Position numbers and translations under genes: made by a program | Notes under the pieces: model-generated | What the model was told of the DNA's origin: nothing | The model's database searches: none | The model's input: only the letters and a program-made list of their open reading frames with translations | Source: Candidatus Dechloromonas phosphoritropha | GTDB lineage: Bacteria; Pseudomonadota; Gammaproteobacteria; Burkholderiales; Rhodocyclaceae | Length of the DNA stretch: 64,000 bases | NCBI GenBank assembly: GCA_016722705.1 | Contig: JADKGN010000004.1 | Span: 2,666,001-2,730,000 of the forward strand | Reading direction: 5' to 3' | Shown here: positions 35,332-45,934 of the stretch, in pieces | Layout: each line of letters begins with the position of its first letter | Position numbering within the stretch: position 1 is the first letter of the stretch

Positions 35332-36420
35332 ATGCCATTGCCCCGCATCGATCCCGCCAACTACGCCGCGCAACTCGTCGGGAAGGTCGCGCAGTTCGAG
35401 CGCGATTTCACGCCGTTCGCCATCCCCGAGCCGGAGGTTCTCCCGTCGGCCCCCAAGCATTACCGGCTGCGCGCCGAGTTTCGCATCTGGCACCAGGGCG
35501 ACCAGCTCGATTACGCGATGTTCGACCCGGAGAACCCGAAGCAGCCGGTGATGGTCGAGCATTTTCCGATGGCGGCCGAGTCGATCTGCGCGCTGATGCC
35601 GCGTCTGCTGGATCGTCTGCGCGCCAGCCAGACCTTGCGCGGCGGACTGTTTCAGGCCGATTTTCTGGCAACGCTGAGCGGCGAGCGGATGGTCACCTTG
35701 ATCTATCACCGGCCACTCGGCACCGGCTGGGAACTGGCGGCACGCGACCTCGCCGCCGATCTCGGCATCCAGGTCATCGGCCGCAGCCGTGGCCAGAAGG
35801 TGATCCTTGATCGCGACTGGCTGCTGGAGGAATTCGAACTGAACGGGCGCCGCCTGCGTTACCAGCAGGTCGAAGGTGGTTTCACCCAGCCCAATGGCGC
35901 CGTAAACCGGCAGATGCTTGGCTGGGCCTGCAAACAGGCAGCGAGCCTGAGGGGCGACCTGCTCGAACTGTATTGCGGCAACGGCAATTTCACCATGGCG
36001 CTCGCGCCGTTGTTCGAGAAGGTGCTCGCCACCGAGGTCAGCAAGTCGTCGGTGCATGCCGCGCAGTACAACATCGCTGCCAACGACATCGTGAACGTCG
36101 CACTGGTGCGTGCCTCCAGCGCAGAAATCGCCGATGTACTGGCCGGCCGCGAAGTGCTCAAGCGGATGAAGGGCATCGATCTGGATAGCTACCGCTTTTC
36201 CACCTTGTTCGTCGACCCGCCGCGCAGCGGGCTGGACGCGACGACGCTCGAATTCGCCGCCGGCTTCGACCATATCCTGTACATCTCGTGCAATCCGCAG
36301 ACCCTGCAGGAAAACGTCGCCGCGCTGCAGGTCACGCATGTCGTCAGCGCCGCGGCGGTGTTCGACCAGTTTCCCTATACGCACCACCTTGAGTGCGGCT
36401 TGCTGCTGACCCGGCGCTGA
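35332..36420 (+). CDS. trmA: tRNA (uracil-5-)-methyltransferase TrmA
   Basis: TrmA makes ribothymidine at position 54 of tRNA using S-adenosylmethionine. The 362-residue length and the whole layout match E. coli TrmA: RLRAEFRIWH near residue 46, FTQPNGAVN near 184, SAM-binding ELYCGNGNF, DPPRSGLD, and the catalytic Cys in ISCNPQTL. It lacks the TRAM domain and the iron-sulfur cysteines that would make it RlmC or RlmD. It is followed after six bases by the AlkD-like gene. Confidence 0.95.
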   Translation: MPLPRIDPANYAAQLVGKVAQFERDFTPFAIPEPEVLPSAPKHYRLRAEFRIWHQGDQLDYAMFDPENPKQPVMVEHFPMAAESICALMPRLLDRLRASQTLRGGLFQADFLATLSGERMVTLIYHRPLGTGWELAARDLAADLGIQVIGRSRGQKVILDRDWLLEEFELNGRRLRYQQVEGGFTQPNGAVNRQMLGWACKQAASLRGDLLELYCGNGNFTMALAPLFEKVLATEVSKSSVHAAQYNIAANDIVNVALVRASSAEIADVLAGREVLKRMKGIDLDSYRFSTLFVDPPRSGLDATTLEFAAGFDHILYISCNPQTLQENVAALQVTHVVSAAAVFDQFPYTHHLECGLLLTRR

Positions 36421-36432
36421 AATTCGGTGACC

Positions 36433-37134
36433 ATGCCCGCCAGTCAGGCAGCGACGACGCCGGAACAACTTGTCGCGCAAATTCAGCACACCCTTTCAGC
36501 ACTCGCCGATCCGGCGCGGGCTGCTTCCATGCGCGCCTATCTGCGCGACCAGTTTCGCTTTCTCGGCATCCCGACGCCGGCCCGGCGCGCCGCGCTCAGT
36601 CCCCTGCTCAAGGTGGACTTCGACCAGAAACGGCTGTTGGCCGCAGCAGACCAGTTGTGGCGCTTGCCCGAGCGTGAATACCGCTACGCCGCCATCGACC
36701 TGCTTGCCCGCCACGTCGGGCGGCTGGGCTTGAGCGCCGTCGCGCCCATGCTGGCGCTCGCGCAACGGGAACCGTGGTGGGAAACCGTCGATGGGCTGGC
36801 CGGCATCGTCGGCGATGTGCTGCGCGCCGCGCGCCGCAATGACCCGGATGCGCAGGTGACGATGGATACCGCGCTGCTTCACGAGTGCCTGTGGGTGCGG
36901 CGCATCGCCATGATCCATCAACTCGGCTGGCGGCTGGAAACGGACAGCGGGCGGCTCTTTGCTTATGCCGAAACGCTGGCGCCGGAGGGCGATTTCTTCA
37001 TCCGCAAGGCGATCGGCTGGGCCTTGCGCGACTATGCCCGCTGGCAGCCGCAACAAGTGCGCAATTTTGTCGCGGCGATCGGCGGCCGGCTGTTGCCGCT
37101 CAGCGCCCGCGAGGCGACGCGGCGTATTGCGTGA
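36433..37134 (+). CDS. AlkD-like DNA alkylation repair protein
   Basis: A 233-residue, mostly helical protein of the DNA alkylation repair (HEAT-repeat) family; members such as AlkD are glycosylases that remove N3- and N7-alkylpurines. The RFLGIPTPARR segment near residue 40, the aromatic WETVDGLAG segment and the C-terminal FIRKAIGWALRDYAR stretch are typical. A GTG two codons upstream (36427) is an alternative start; neither has a clear ribosome site. It probably shares a transcript with trmA. A dispersed repeat begins two bases after the stop. Confidence 0.85.
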   Translation: MPASQAATTPEQLVAQIQHTLSALADPARAASMRAYLRDQFRFLGIPTPARRAALSPLLKVDFDQKRLLAAADQLWRLPEREYRYAAIDLLARHVGRLGLSAVAPMLALAQREPWWETVDGLAGIVGDVLRAARRNDPDAQVTMDTALLHECLWVRRIAMIHQLGWRLETDSGRLFAYAETLAPEGDFFIRKAIGWALRDYARWQPQQVRNFVAAIGGRLLPLSAREATRRIA

Positions 37135-37135
37135 C

Positions 37136-37163
37136 GGTTGCGGTCGACCGTCGAAAAAGCCCG
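37136..37163. repeat. Dispersed repeat copy (after AlkD-like gene)
   Basis: GGTTGCGGTCGACCGTCGAA followed by AAAGCCCG; one of the best copies of the dispersed motif. Confidence 0.6.
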
Positions 37164-37190
37164 AAATTACAAACCCTGTCGCGCCGGGCC

Positions 37191-37216
37191 AAAAAAACGG
37201 GGGCCGAAGCCCCCGT
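37191..37216 (-). terminator. Rho-independent terminator of urtA
   Basis: On the minus strand ACGGGGGC-TTCG-GCCCCCGT followed by seven T's, 26 bases after the urtA stop. The UUCG loop makes it very stable. It may also slow transcripts from the AlkD-like gene. Confidence 0.95.
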
Positions 37217-37242
37217 CCTGTGCGACTGACAGATTGCCCGGA

Positions 37243-38505
37243 TTACTTGCCTACCGGTGCGTCCTTCTTGTTCTCGTTGCCGGCGATGAACGGGCTCCAC
37301 GGTTGGGCGCGGATCAGGCCCTTGGACTTCCAGACCACGTTGAACTGGCCATCGCCCTTGATTTCGCCGATGAAGACCGGCTTCCACAGGTGATGGTTGG
37401 TGTCGTCCATCTTGAGGGTGTAGCCGGACGGCGCGGGGAAGGTCTGGCCGGCGACGGCGGGGATGACCTTGTCGACATCGGTCGACTTGGCCTTCTCGAC
37501 CGCCTCCTTCCACATGTGGATGCCGACGTAGGTGGCTTCCATCGGGTCGTTGGTGACGACGGTGTCGGCGTTCGGCAGCTTCTGACGCTTGGCCCAGTCC
37601 TTGTACATCTTGACGAACTTCTCGTTCTGCGGGTTCTTCAGCGACATGAAGTAGTTCCAGGACGCCAGGTGGCCGACCAGCGGCTTGGTATCGACGCCGC
37701 GCAGTTCTTCCTCGCCGACCGAGAAGGCGACGACCGGCACATCGGTGGCCTTCAGGCCGGCATTGCCGAGTTCCTTGTAGAACGGCACGTTGGAGTCGCC
37801 ATTGATGGTCGAGACGACGGCGGTCTTCTTGCCTTCGGAAGCGAACTTCTTGATCTTGGCGATGATGGTCTGGTAATCGGAGTGACCGAACGGGGTGTAC
37901 TCTTCCATGATGTCGGCATCGGCGATGCCCTTGGACTTCAGGAAGGCGCGCAGGATCTTGTTGGTGGTGCGCGGATACACGTAGTCGGTGCCGAGCAGGA
38001 CGAAGCGCTTGGCTTCGCCGCCGTCCTTGGACATCAGGTATTCGACGGCCGGGATGGCTTGCTGGTTGGGCGCGGCACCGGTGTAGAAGACGTTGCGTTC
38101 GAGTTCCTCGCCTTCATACTGGACCGGGTAGAAGAGCAGGCCGTTGAGTTCCTTGAAAACCGGCAGCACGGACTTGCGGGAGACCGAGGTCCAGCAGCCG
38201 AAGACGACGGCAACCTTGTCCTTGGCCAGCAACTGGCGGGCCTTTTCGGCGAACAGCGGCCAGTTGGAGGCGGGGTCGACGACGACCGGCTCGAGCTTCT
38301 TGCCGAGCACACCGCCCGACTTGTTGATTTCCTCGATGGTCATCAGCGCCGTTTCCTTGAGCGCCGTTTCGGAAATGGCCATGGTGCCGGACAGCGAGTG
38401 TAGGATGCCGACCTTGATGGTGTCGGCGGCGTTGGCGGCCATGCCGATGGAAGACAGCGCAGCGGCCAGGACGGTGGCCTTGATGAAGTTGCGACGATTG
38501 CTCAT
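37243..38505 (-). CDS. urtA: Urea ABC transporter substrate-binding protein UrtA
   Basis: The periplasmic urea receptor of the Urt importer. The ATG at 38505 follows AAGGAG by five bases and gives 420 residues; the N-terminus MSNRRNFIKAT then a hydrophobic stretch ending ANAA resembles a twin-arginine signal. The type-1 binding-protein body starts KVGILHSLSGTMAISE, a UrtA signature, with WPLFAEKARQLL and FYPVQYEGEE further on. It is apart from urtBCDE but has the same promoter layout, and lies just downstream of the sensor-kinase/regulator pair on the same strand, with 273 bases between. Confidence 0.97.
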   Translation of the reverse strand: MSNRRNFIKATVLAAALSSIGMAANAADTIKVGILHSLSGTMAISETALKETALMTIEEINKSGGVLGKKLEPVVVDPASNWPLFAEKARQLLAKDKVAVVFGCWTSVSRKSVLPVFKELNGLLFYPVQYEGEELERNVFYTGAAPNQQAIPAVEYLMSKDGGEAKRFVLLGTDYVYPRTTNKILRAFLKSKGIADADIMEEYTPFGHSDYQTIIAKIKKFASEGKKTAVVSTINGDSNVPFYKELGNAGLKATDVPVVAFSVGEEELRGVDTKPLVGHLASWNYFMSLKNPQNEKFVKMYKDWAKRQKLPNADTVVTNDPMEATYVGIHMWKEAVEKAKSTDVDKVIPAVAGQTFPAPSGYTLKMDDTNHHLWKPVFIGEIKGDGQFNVVWKSKGLIRAQPWSPFIAGNENKKDAPVGK

Positions 38506-38549
38506 GGAAGCTCCTTGGACGTTGGATGATCCGGTTGAAACTGCGTTGT

Positions 38550-38608
38550 TGCAGTGCCGCGCCAGATTACCGACGGAGCTGTCATGGCGAAATACGTTAG
38601 ATTGCGTA
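38550..38608 (-). promoter_or_regulatory. Putative urtA promoter, same architecture as urtB promoter
   Basis: On the minus strand: TACGCAAT-N4-CGTATT (38608-38591), 20 bases, GTAATCTG (38570-38563), 5 bases, GCACTGCA (38557-38550). A second TACGCA lies ten bases further upstream. All three blocks and both spacings equal those before urtB. Confidence 0.7.
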
Positions 38609-38731
38609 GGGATGCGTAGTTGCCGCACGGCCGCAGGATATGTTGCACACGGCCCGGCTGGAGCGTCGAACCCGACCGCAATCGCCTATGTGGCTACGCC
38701 CCGATCATGACTAACGAATATGGCGGTTTTT

Positions 38732-38764
38732 GCTGATTGTGGTGGTCGACCGGAAAAGCCTGCG
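38732..38764. repeat. Dispersed repeat copy (after response regulator gene)
   Basis: GATTGTGGTGGTCGACCGG followed by AAAAGCCTGCG; lies just past the regulator stop codon. Confidence 0.5.
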
Positions 38765-38778
38765 AAGGCCTGACATCG

Positions 38779-39726
38779 TCAGGCGCCGCGCATCTTTCCC
38801 AGCGCCATGTTGGCTGCCGATGTGCGCGTTTCGACGCCGAGCTTCTCGAAAACATGCTCCAGATGCTTGTTGACCGTGCGTGGACTGTTGCCGAGGATAT
38901 CGCCGATATCGTTGCTGGTTTTGCCCTGCACCACCCAGTAAAGCACTTCGGCCTCGCGCTGGGTGAGGCGGAAAGCGGCGATCAGCGATTCGATGGCCGA
39001 CGCGTCGTATTCTTCGCGCAGCACGACCAGCCATTCATCGTCGCCGGTCTGGTCGTGAAAGGACGCGAGCAGGCGGCGGCTGCCTTCGGCCTGCAGCAGA
39101 CTCCCCGGCTCGCGGGCCTCGCACCGCGCGCGGTGGGCCGCGGCAATCCAGTTCAGCAGTTCTTCAGGGGCGACGGTTTCCGGGTTGCCGAAATAGGTGT
39201 TGAGCAGGCCTCGGGCCAGCGGCGTCTGCCAGACGATGCGGCTGTCGGCGGAACGCACGGCGACGGTGGCCTGGCCGAAGGCGTCGAGCGCCGTGCGCGC
39301 CTGCTTCATCTGCCGGGCATTCTGCATGTGCGCGGCAATGCGGGCCAGCACTTCGGCCGGGCGGATCGGCTTGGTCACATAGTCGGCGCCGCCGGCGGCG
39401 AAGGCGGCGACGACGTGTTCGGTTTCGGTCAGCCCGGTCATGAAGACAATGGGGATGTGCTGGGTAGCGAAATCGGCCTTCAGGCGGCGGGCCACTTCGA
39501 AACCGTCCATACCCGGCATCAACGCGTCAAGCAGGATGACGTCGGGCCGGCTCTGGCGGGCGCGTAGCAGTGCCGATTCACCGTTGGTGGCGACCAGGAC
39601 GGTGTGGCCTGCGTCGTCGAGGGCATCATGAAGCAGGGAAAGGTTTTCCGGAATGTCGTCGACGATCAGGACAATGTCGGAAATTCCCGTGCCTCGCATA
39701 TTGTTGTGGTCAACCGGCGGATTCAT
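38779..39726 (-). CDS. LuxR-family response regulator (REC plus HTH)
   Basis: A 315-residue regulator with an N-terminal receiver domain (about residues 17-135; phospho-acceptor Asp67 in VILLDALMPGMDG, switch Thr in FMTGL, Lys in VTKPIRP), a middle region of about 100 residues, and a C-terminal LuxR-type HTH (about 245-310; LTQREAEVL and GNSPRTVNKHLEHVFEKL). The start overlaps the kinase stop by 17 bases, so the two are one operon and almost surely a cognate pair. The receiver occupies the N-terminus, and the middle region resembles a PAS-like sensor. Likely target promoters are those of urtA, urtB and ureD (inference). Confidence 0.93.
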   Translation of the reverse strand: MNPPVDHNNMRGTGISDIVLIVDDIPENLSLLHDALDDAGHTVLVATNGESALLRARQSRPDVILLDALMPGMDGFEVARRLKADFATQHIPIVFMTGLTETEHVVAAFAAGGADYVTKPIRPAEVLARIAAHMQNARQMKQARTALDAFGQATVAVRSADSRIVWQTPLARGLLNTYFGNPETVAPEELLNWIAAAHRARCEAREPGSLLQAEGSRRLLASFHDQTGDDEWLVVLREEYDASAIESLIAAFRLTQREAEVLYWVVQGKTSNDIGDILGNSPRTVNKHLEHVFEKLGVETRTSAANMALGKMRGA

Positions 39727-42700
39727 GCATTTTTCTCAGAAGTTCCGACATCGCATCAAACTGGAATTGTCGCGCCAAATCGCGCAGGACTCGGACAAAT
39801 TCGCCATGCTGCGGGTCGAGCCGTTCGATTTCCGCCAGCTTGTTCAGGATGCCGCGCAGGTAGCCGAGGCCGATCAACTCGTTGAGCGCAGCCAGATGCG
39901 CTCTGTCCGGCGCAACGAGTGGCGGTGCTGGCGCAGAAGTCGGGGCTGGCTCGGGTGTGACGGCGATCACCCATTCGAGGTTCAGCTTGTGACCTACCCA
40001 GGTCAGCAATTCGTGCACCTGCAAAGGCTTGACGATGAAGTCTTCGGCCGCGACCCCGGCATCGTTTTCCAGCCCCTTGTCGAAAGCATTGGCCGACAGG
40101 ATGGCGATATGGGCGTCGGTCAGTTGCCCACGGCGGATGCGCCGGATGGTTTCCCAGCCGTCGATGCCGGGCATGCCGAGGTCCATGAAGATCAAGTGTG
40201 GCGCGAAATGCGGAATGGCCTCCAGGCATTCCTCGCCGCTGGCCACCTGTTCGACAATGAAGCCGAGCGGATCGAGGACGCTTTGCAGCATGTCGCGATC
40301 CACTTTCTGGTTATCGACGACCAGAATGCGTTGGCGGACGCCCACGTAGCCGACCCGATTGAGGCGCGGCAGTTCGCTTGCCGCCTGCGCCGAGTGCACT
40401 TGCGGCAGGAACAGCCGGATGCGAAAGCGCGTGCCTTCGCCGGGGGTGCTGGAGACCTGCATTTCGCCGCCCATCAGGTTGGTCAGCATGCGGGCGATGG
40501 TCAGCCCGACGCCACTGCCGCTGGCCTGGGCGTTGCTGCCGCGTTCGAACGGCTCGAAGATGCGCTCCAAGTCGGCATCCGGGATGCCGGGGCCACTGTC
40601 GCTGATATCGAATACCGCCATCTCGCGCCGGTATTCGATCTTGAACATAACGCGGCCGCGCACCGTGAACTTGACCGCGTTGCCGAGCACGTTGATTAGG
40701 ATCTGGCGCAAGCGCCGCTCGTCGGCGCGCACCATGGCTGGCAGTTCGCCGCTCGTCTGGTAGAAAAATGACAGACCCTTGTTGCGCGCCTGCAATTCGA
40801 ACATGCCGACGATCTGTTGCATGAAACCGGGAAAATCGAGCGCCTTGACTTCCAGCGTCAGCTTGCCACCCTCGATGCGGGCGATGTCCAGCGTGCCCTC
40901 GATGACCGACAACAGGTGGTCGCCAGATTTGCGAATGACGCTGACGGCCTGCTTGCGGTGGGGCGGAACGCTCTCGTCGGCGTCGAGAATCTGCGCGTAG
41001 CCGAGGATGCTGTTCAACGGAGTCCGCAATTCGTGGCTGATCGCCGTGATGTAGCGGCTTTTGGCCTGGTTGGCCAGATCGGCCGCACGCTTGGCTTTCT
41101 GCAGCGCTTCGTCGGTACGTTGGTGCGATTCGATTTCCTGAATCAATAATTGCGTTTGGCGGTTTGACTCTTCCTGCGCGACTTCGCGGCTTTTCTGGGT
41201 CAGCACCATCCACCACGCCCCGACGCCGGATAGCAGCAGCAAGGCGGCAAACGCCTTGATGAAACTGTCCTGCAGCGCACTGATGAGCACCACCTGGTGC
41301 GTTTCGAGGGCGAGCAGCTCGTGGGTGTAAAGCACCCCGAGAACGAGGGCCAGCACCGGGACGATGCCGGCCATCAACAACAGATAGTGCCCGAGGCCGC
41401 TGTCGAGATAAGGGCGGGCAGCAGTCGGCAACAAGCGATGCAACACCCCGTTCCATTGCGCCGTCAGATTGGCGTCGGGCTTGCACAGGTCGTGGCAACG
41501 GGCGTCGAGCGTGCAGCACAGCGAACAGATCGAACCTTGATAGGCGGGACAAAAGGCCATGTCTTCGCCTTCGTAGTCACGCTCGCAAATCGAGCATTTT
41601 CCGGCGTTGACCGCAACATTCCCGGGCGCAGTCATCGCCTGCGGCCAGACCAGATAGTAGCGCCCCCCTGTGGCCCAGGCGATCAGCGGCGAGATGATAA
41701 AGGCGCTGCCCAACGCGACAAAGGAGGCGAAGGGCTGAACCTGTGGCCCGAGCAGTCCGACGAAGGCGGCAATCGATAGCAGCGAGGCAATCGTCATCGC
41801 GCCGACGCCGACCGGGTTGATGTCGTACAGGTTGCTGCGCTTGAACTCGATGCCCGGAGGCGACAGACCGAGCGGCTTGTTGATGACGAGGTCGGCGACC
41901 ACTGCCGCCATCCACGAAATGGCGATGTTGGAATAAAGGCCGAGCACCTGGCCCAGCGCCTGAAAGACGTTCAACTCCATCAGCAGCAGCGCGATCAGCG
42001 TATTGAAAACCACCCAGACGACACGCCCCGGATGACTGTGGGTCAGCCTGGCAAAGAAGTTGGACCAGGCCAGCGAGCCGGCGTAGGCGTTGGTGACGTT
42101 GATCTTGAGCTGCGAGACGATGACGAAGATGGCCGTCGCGGCGATTGCCAGCGTGGTGTTGTCGAAGACATGCGAGAAACCGATCAGGTACATCTGGTTG
42201 GGATCGACCGCCTTGTCCACCGGCACCGCATTGCGCAGCGCCAGCCAGGCCAGCAGGGCACCGCCCAGCATCTTCAGAATTCCCGGCACGACCCAGCCCG
42301 GTCCGCCGACGACGACACCGAACCACCAGCGGCGGGTGTTGGCCGGCGTCTTTTCGGGCATGAAGCGCAGGTAATCGACCTGCTCACCCATCTGGGTGAC
42401 CAACGCAATGCCGACGGTCAGCGCGGCACCGAACAATTGGGGATCGAAACCGGCTCCCTGACCGTTCGCGCCGGCATACTGCCACAGCCCGCCGAGCGCT
42501 TCGGGCTCCTCGATGAGAACGAAGGCGTAGGGCAGGATGAGCATGACAATCCAGATGGGCTGCGTCCATGCCTGCAAGCGGCTGATCGCCGTGACCCCGT
42601 GAGTGACCAGCGGGATGACGACCAGCGCACAGATCAGGTAGCCCCAGTTTGGTGGTATGCCAAAAGCGAGTTCCAGCGCGTAGGCCATGATCGCCGCTTC

Positions 42701-43111
42701 CAGCGCAAAGAAGATAAAGGTGAATGAGGCGTAGATCAGCGAGGTGATGGTCGAACCGATGTAGCCGAAGCCGGCGCCGCGCGTCAGCAGATCCATGTCG
42801 AGACCCTGGCGGGCGGCGGTCACGCTGATCGGCAAGCCGATCAGGAAAATGATCAGGCCGGTCGCCAGGATGGCCCAGAAGGCGTTGATGAAGCCGGCGT
42901 TGACCAGCATGGTGGCGCCGACCGCCTCTAGGACCAGGAAAGATGCCGCGCCAAAGGCAGTGTTGGCAACGCGCATTTCGGACCAATTGCGAAAACTGCG
43001 CGGCGTGAAGCGCAGGGCGTAATCCTCAAGGGTTTCGTTGGCCACCCACGTGTTGTAGTCGCGCCGGACCTTGATGATGCGCTGTACGGGTGAGTGGTTT
43101 GAGATTCCCAT
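39710..43111 (-). CDS. NCS1 transporter-hybrid histidine kinase fusion
   Basis: A 1133-residue protein from the ATG at 43111 (a TTG at 43141 would add ten). Residues about 15-495 form a complete NCS1 (cytosine/hydantoin/allantoin permease-like) transporter with about twelve membrane segments (RNWSEMRVANTAFGAAS, DLLTRGAGFGYIGS). Residues 506-544 are Cys-rich (CSIC, CPAY, CSLCC, CHDLC), a probable metal or redox site. Two more membrane segments (about 575-635) and a coiled coil lead to HisKA (His693 in ISHELRTPLN), HATPase (NVLGNAVKFT, DSGPGIP) and a receiver (Asp976 in FMDLGMPGIDG), plus a helical tail. It precedes the LuxR regulator. Transported or sensed ligand unknown; urea-related compounds are suggested by context. 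Confidence 0.93.
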   Translation of the reverse strand: MGISNHSPVQRIIKVRRDYNTWVANETLEDYALRFTPRSFRNWSEMRVANTAFGAASFLVLEAVGATMLVNAGFINAFWAILATGLIIFLIGLPISVTAARQGLDMDLLTRGAGFGYIGSTITSLIYASFTFIFFALEAAIMAYALELAFGIPPNWGYLICALVVIPLVTHGVTAISRLQAWTQPIWIVMLILPYAFVLIEEPEALGGLWQYAGANGQGAGFDPQLFGAALTVGIALVTQMGEQVDYLRFMPEKTPANTRRWWFGVVVGGPGWVVPGILKMLGGALLAWLALRNAVPVDKAVDPNQMYLIGFSHVFDNTTLAIAATAIFVIVSQLKINVTNAYAGSLAWSNFFARLTHSHPGRVVWVVFNTLIALLLMELNVFQALGQVLGLYSNIAISWMAAVVADLVINKPLGLSPPGIEFKRSNLYDINPVGVGAMTIASLLSIAAFVGLLGPQVQPFASFVALGSAFIISPLIAWATGGRYYLVWPQAMTAPGNVAVNAGKCSICERDYEGEDMAFCPAYQGSICSLCCTLDARCHDLCKPDANLTAQWNGVLHRLLPTAARPYLDSGLGHYLLLMAGIVPVLALVLGVLYTHELLALETHQVVLISALQDSFIKAFAALLLLSGVGAWWMVLTQKSREVAQEESNRQTQLLIQEIESHQRTDEALQKAKRAADLANQAKSRYITAISHELRTPLNSILGYAQILDADESVPPHRKQAVSVIRKSGDHLLSVIEGTLDIARIEGGKLTLEVKALDFPGFMQQIVGMFELQARNKGLSFFYQTSGELPAMVRADERRLRQILINVLGNAVKFTVRGRVMFKIEYRREMAVFDISDSGPGIPDADLERIFEPFERGSNAQASGSGVGLTIARMLTNLMGGEMQVSSTPGEGTRFRIRLFLPQVHSAQAASELPRLNRVGYVGVRQRILVVDNQKVDRDMLQSVLDPLGFIVEQVASGEECLEAIPHFAPHLIFMDLGMPGIDGWETIRRIRRGQLTDAHIAILSANAFDKGLENDAGVAAEDFIVKPLQVHELLTWVGHKLNLEWVIAVTPEPAPTSAPAPPLVAPDRAHLAALNELIGLGYLRGILNKLAEIERLDPQHGEFVRVLRDLARQFQFDAMSELLRKMHESAG
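41592..41618. repeat. Dispersed repeat copy inside the transporter-kinase gene
   Basis: Plus strand GAGCATTTTCCGGCGTTGAC then CGCAACA; on the coding strand it is TGTTGCGGTCAACGCCGG plus AAAATGCTC, encoding AVNAGKCS at the entry of the Cys-rich region. Confidence 0.5.
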
Positions 43112-43196
43112 GGCGCGATCTTGGCCAAAAGCATGCTGCAACGCAACACATGATGGGCTGGCATGCGCAGTTGTGTTTCCAAACGACCGGTTTCTT

Positions 43197-43220
43197 GGCT
43201 GTTACGGTCGGATTTTGGCG
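43197..43220. repeat. Dispersed repeat copy (upstream of transporter-kinase gene)
   Basis: GGCTGTTACGGTCGGATTTTGGCG, a shortened copy in the 257-base spacer between the kinase and recQ genes. Nothing else is seen in that spacer. Confidence 0.45.
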
Positions 43221-43368
43221 TATGCAGGAACGACAACTATGGCCCACGATAAGCCAGTGAGTGATCATCATGAAGGTCTGCTGTCCTTCGTAACCTGCCT
43301 AACAGAACCTGACGACCCGAAGGGCTGGATTGGGTCGTTGTGAGACACCCAGAACTGCGCGGTGATTA

Positions 43369-45177
<1,809 letters not shown>

Positions 45178-45204
45178 CGTTACGGTCGACACGGAATTTT
45201 GCTC
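45178..45204. repeat. Dispersed repeat copy (between lpxH and recQ)
   Basis: CGTTACGGTCGACACGGAAT then TTTGCTC; fills the gap between the lpxH stop and the recQ ATG. Confidence 0.55.
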
Positions 45205-45934
45205 AATTTTCAGCGACGATGGTTTCGCGCTTCAGTGCCTCGCCATCCCAGACCAGGCATTCGCCGCGGTCCTCGTGCCAGTCGGCCAGCACCCAGCGTT
45301 CGACATGGATGCCGTCGACGATATGGTCGTGCTTTGCCGGCTGGTGCGTATGGCCGTGGATGAAGGTGACGTAGCCGTGGTCGCGCAGAAAATCGTCGGT
45401 GGCGGCGGCTTGCAGATCAGTATAGGGGCTGTCCTTGTCGCGCTGGCTGGATTCGCTGACCTCGCGCATGTGGGCGGCAATAACGCGTCGCTCGCCCAGC
45501 GGCTTGGTCAGCAACGCTGCCTGCCAGGCCGGGTTGCGAACCTGGGCGCGGAAGGCCATGTAGGTGGCGTCGTCGAGACAGAGTGCGTCACCATGCGAAA
45601 GGATGAACTGCCATTCAGCAGTCGTCAGCAGATGCGGATCGCCGAGCAGCCTGGCGCCGGTCGCGGTGGCGAAGCCATCGCCAAGCAGAAAATCGCGATT
45701 GCCGTGCATGACGCTGATCCGCAGCCCGGCATCGCTGGCGGCATGCAGCGCGGCGATGACCTGGGCGTTGAACGGATCGCCACTGTCGTCATCGCCGATC
45801 CAGGCTTCGAAGAGATCGCCGAGAATATAGAGTTCCTCGGCCTGGCGGGCGCGGCCAGCAAGAAACTGAAGGAACAAACGCGTCGCCCCGGGCGACCGGG
45901 GCGACAGGTGCAGATCGGAAATGAAGAAGATCAA
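45203..45934 (-). CDS. lpxH: UDP-2,3-diacylglucosamine diphosphatase
   Basis: LpxH hydrolyses UDP-2,3-diacylglucosamine to lipid X in lipid A synthesis at the inner membrane face. The 243-residue calcineurin-like phosphoesterase has all metal-site motifs in order: SDLHLS (6-11), GDLFEAW (39-45), GNRDFL, HGDALC and HGHTHQP near 195. Length is normal. It overlaps the ppiB stop by four bases, the common ppiB-lpxH pairing of betaproteobacteria. Confidence 0.96.
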   Translation of the reverse strand: MIFFISDLHLSPRSPGATRLFLQFLAGRARQAEELYILGDLFEAWIGDDDSGDPFNAQVIAALHAASDAGLRISVMHGNRDFLLGDGFATATGARLLGDPHLLTTAEWQFILSHGDALCLDDATYMAFRAQVRNPAWQAALLTKPLGERRVIAAHMREVSESSQRDKDSPYTDLQAAATDDFLRDHGYVTFIHGHTHQPAKHDHIVDGIHVERWVLADWHEDRGECLVWDGEALKRETIVAEN

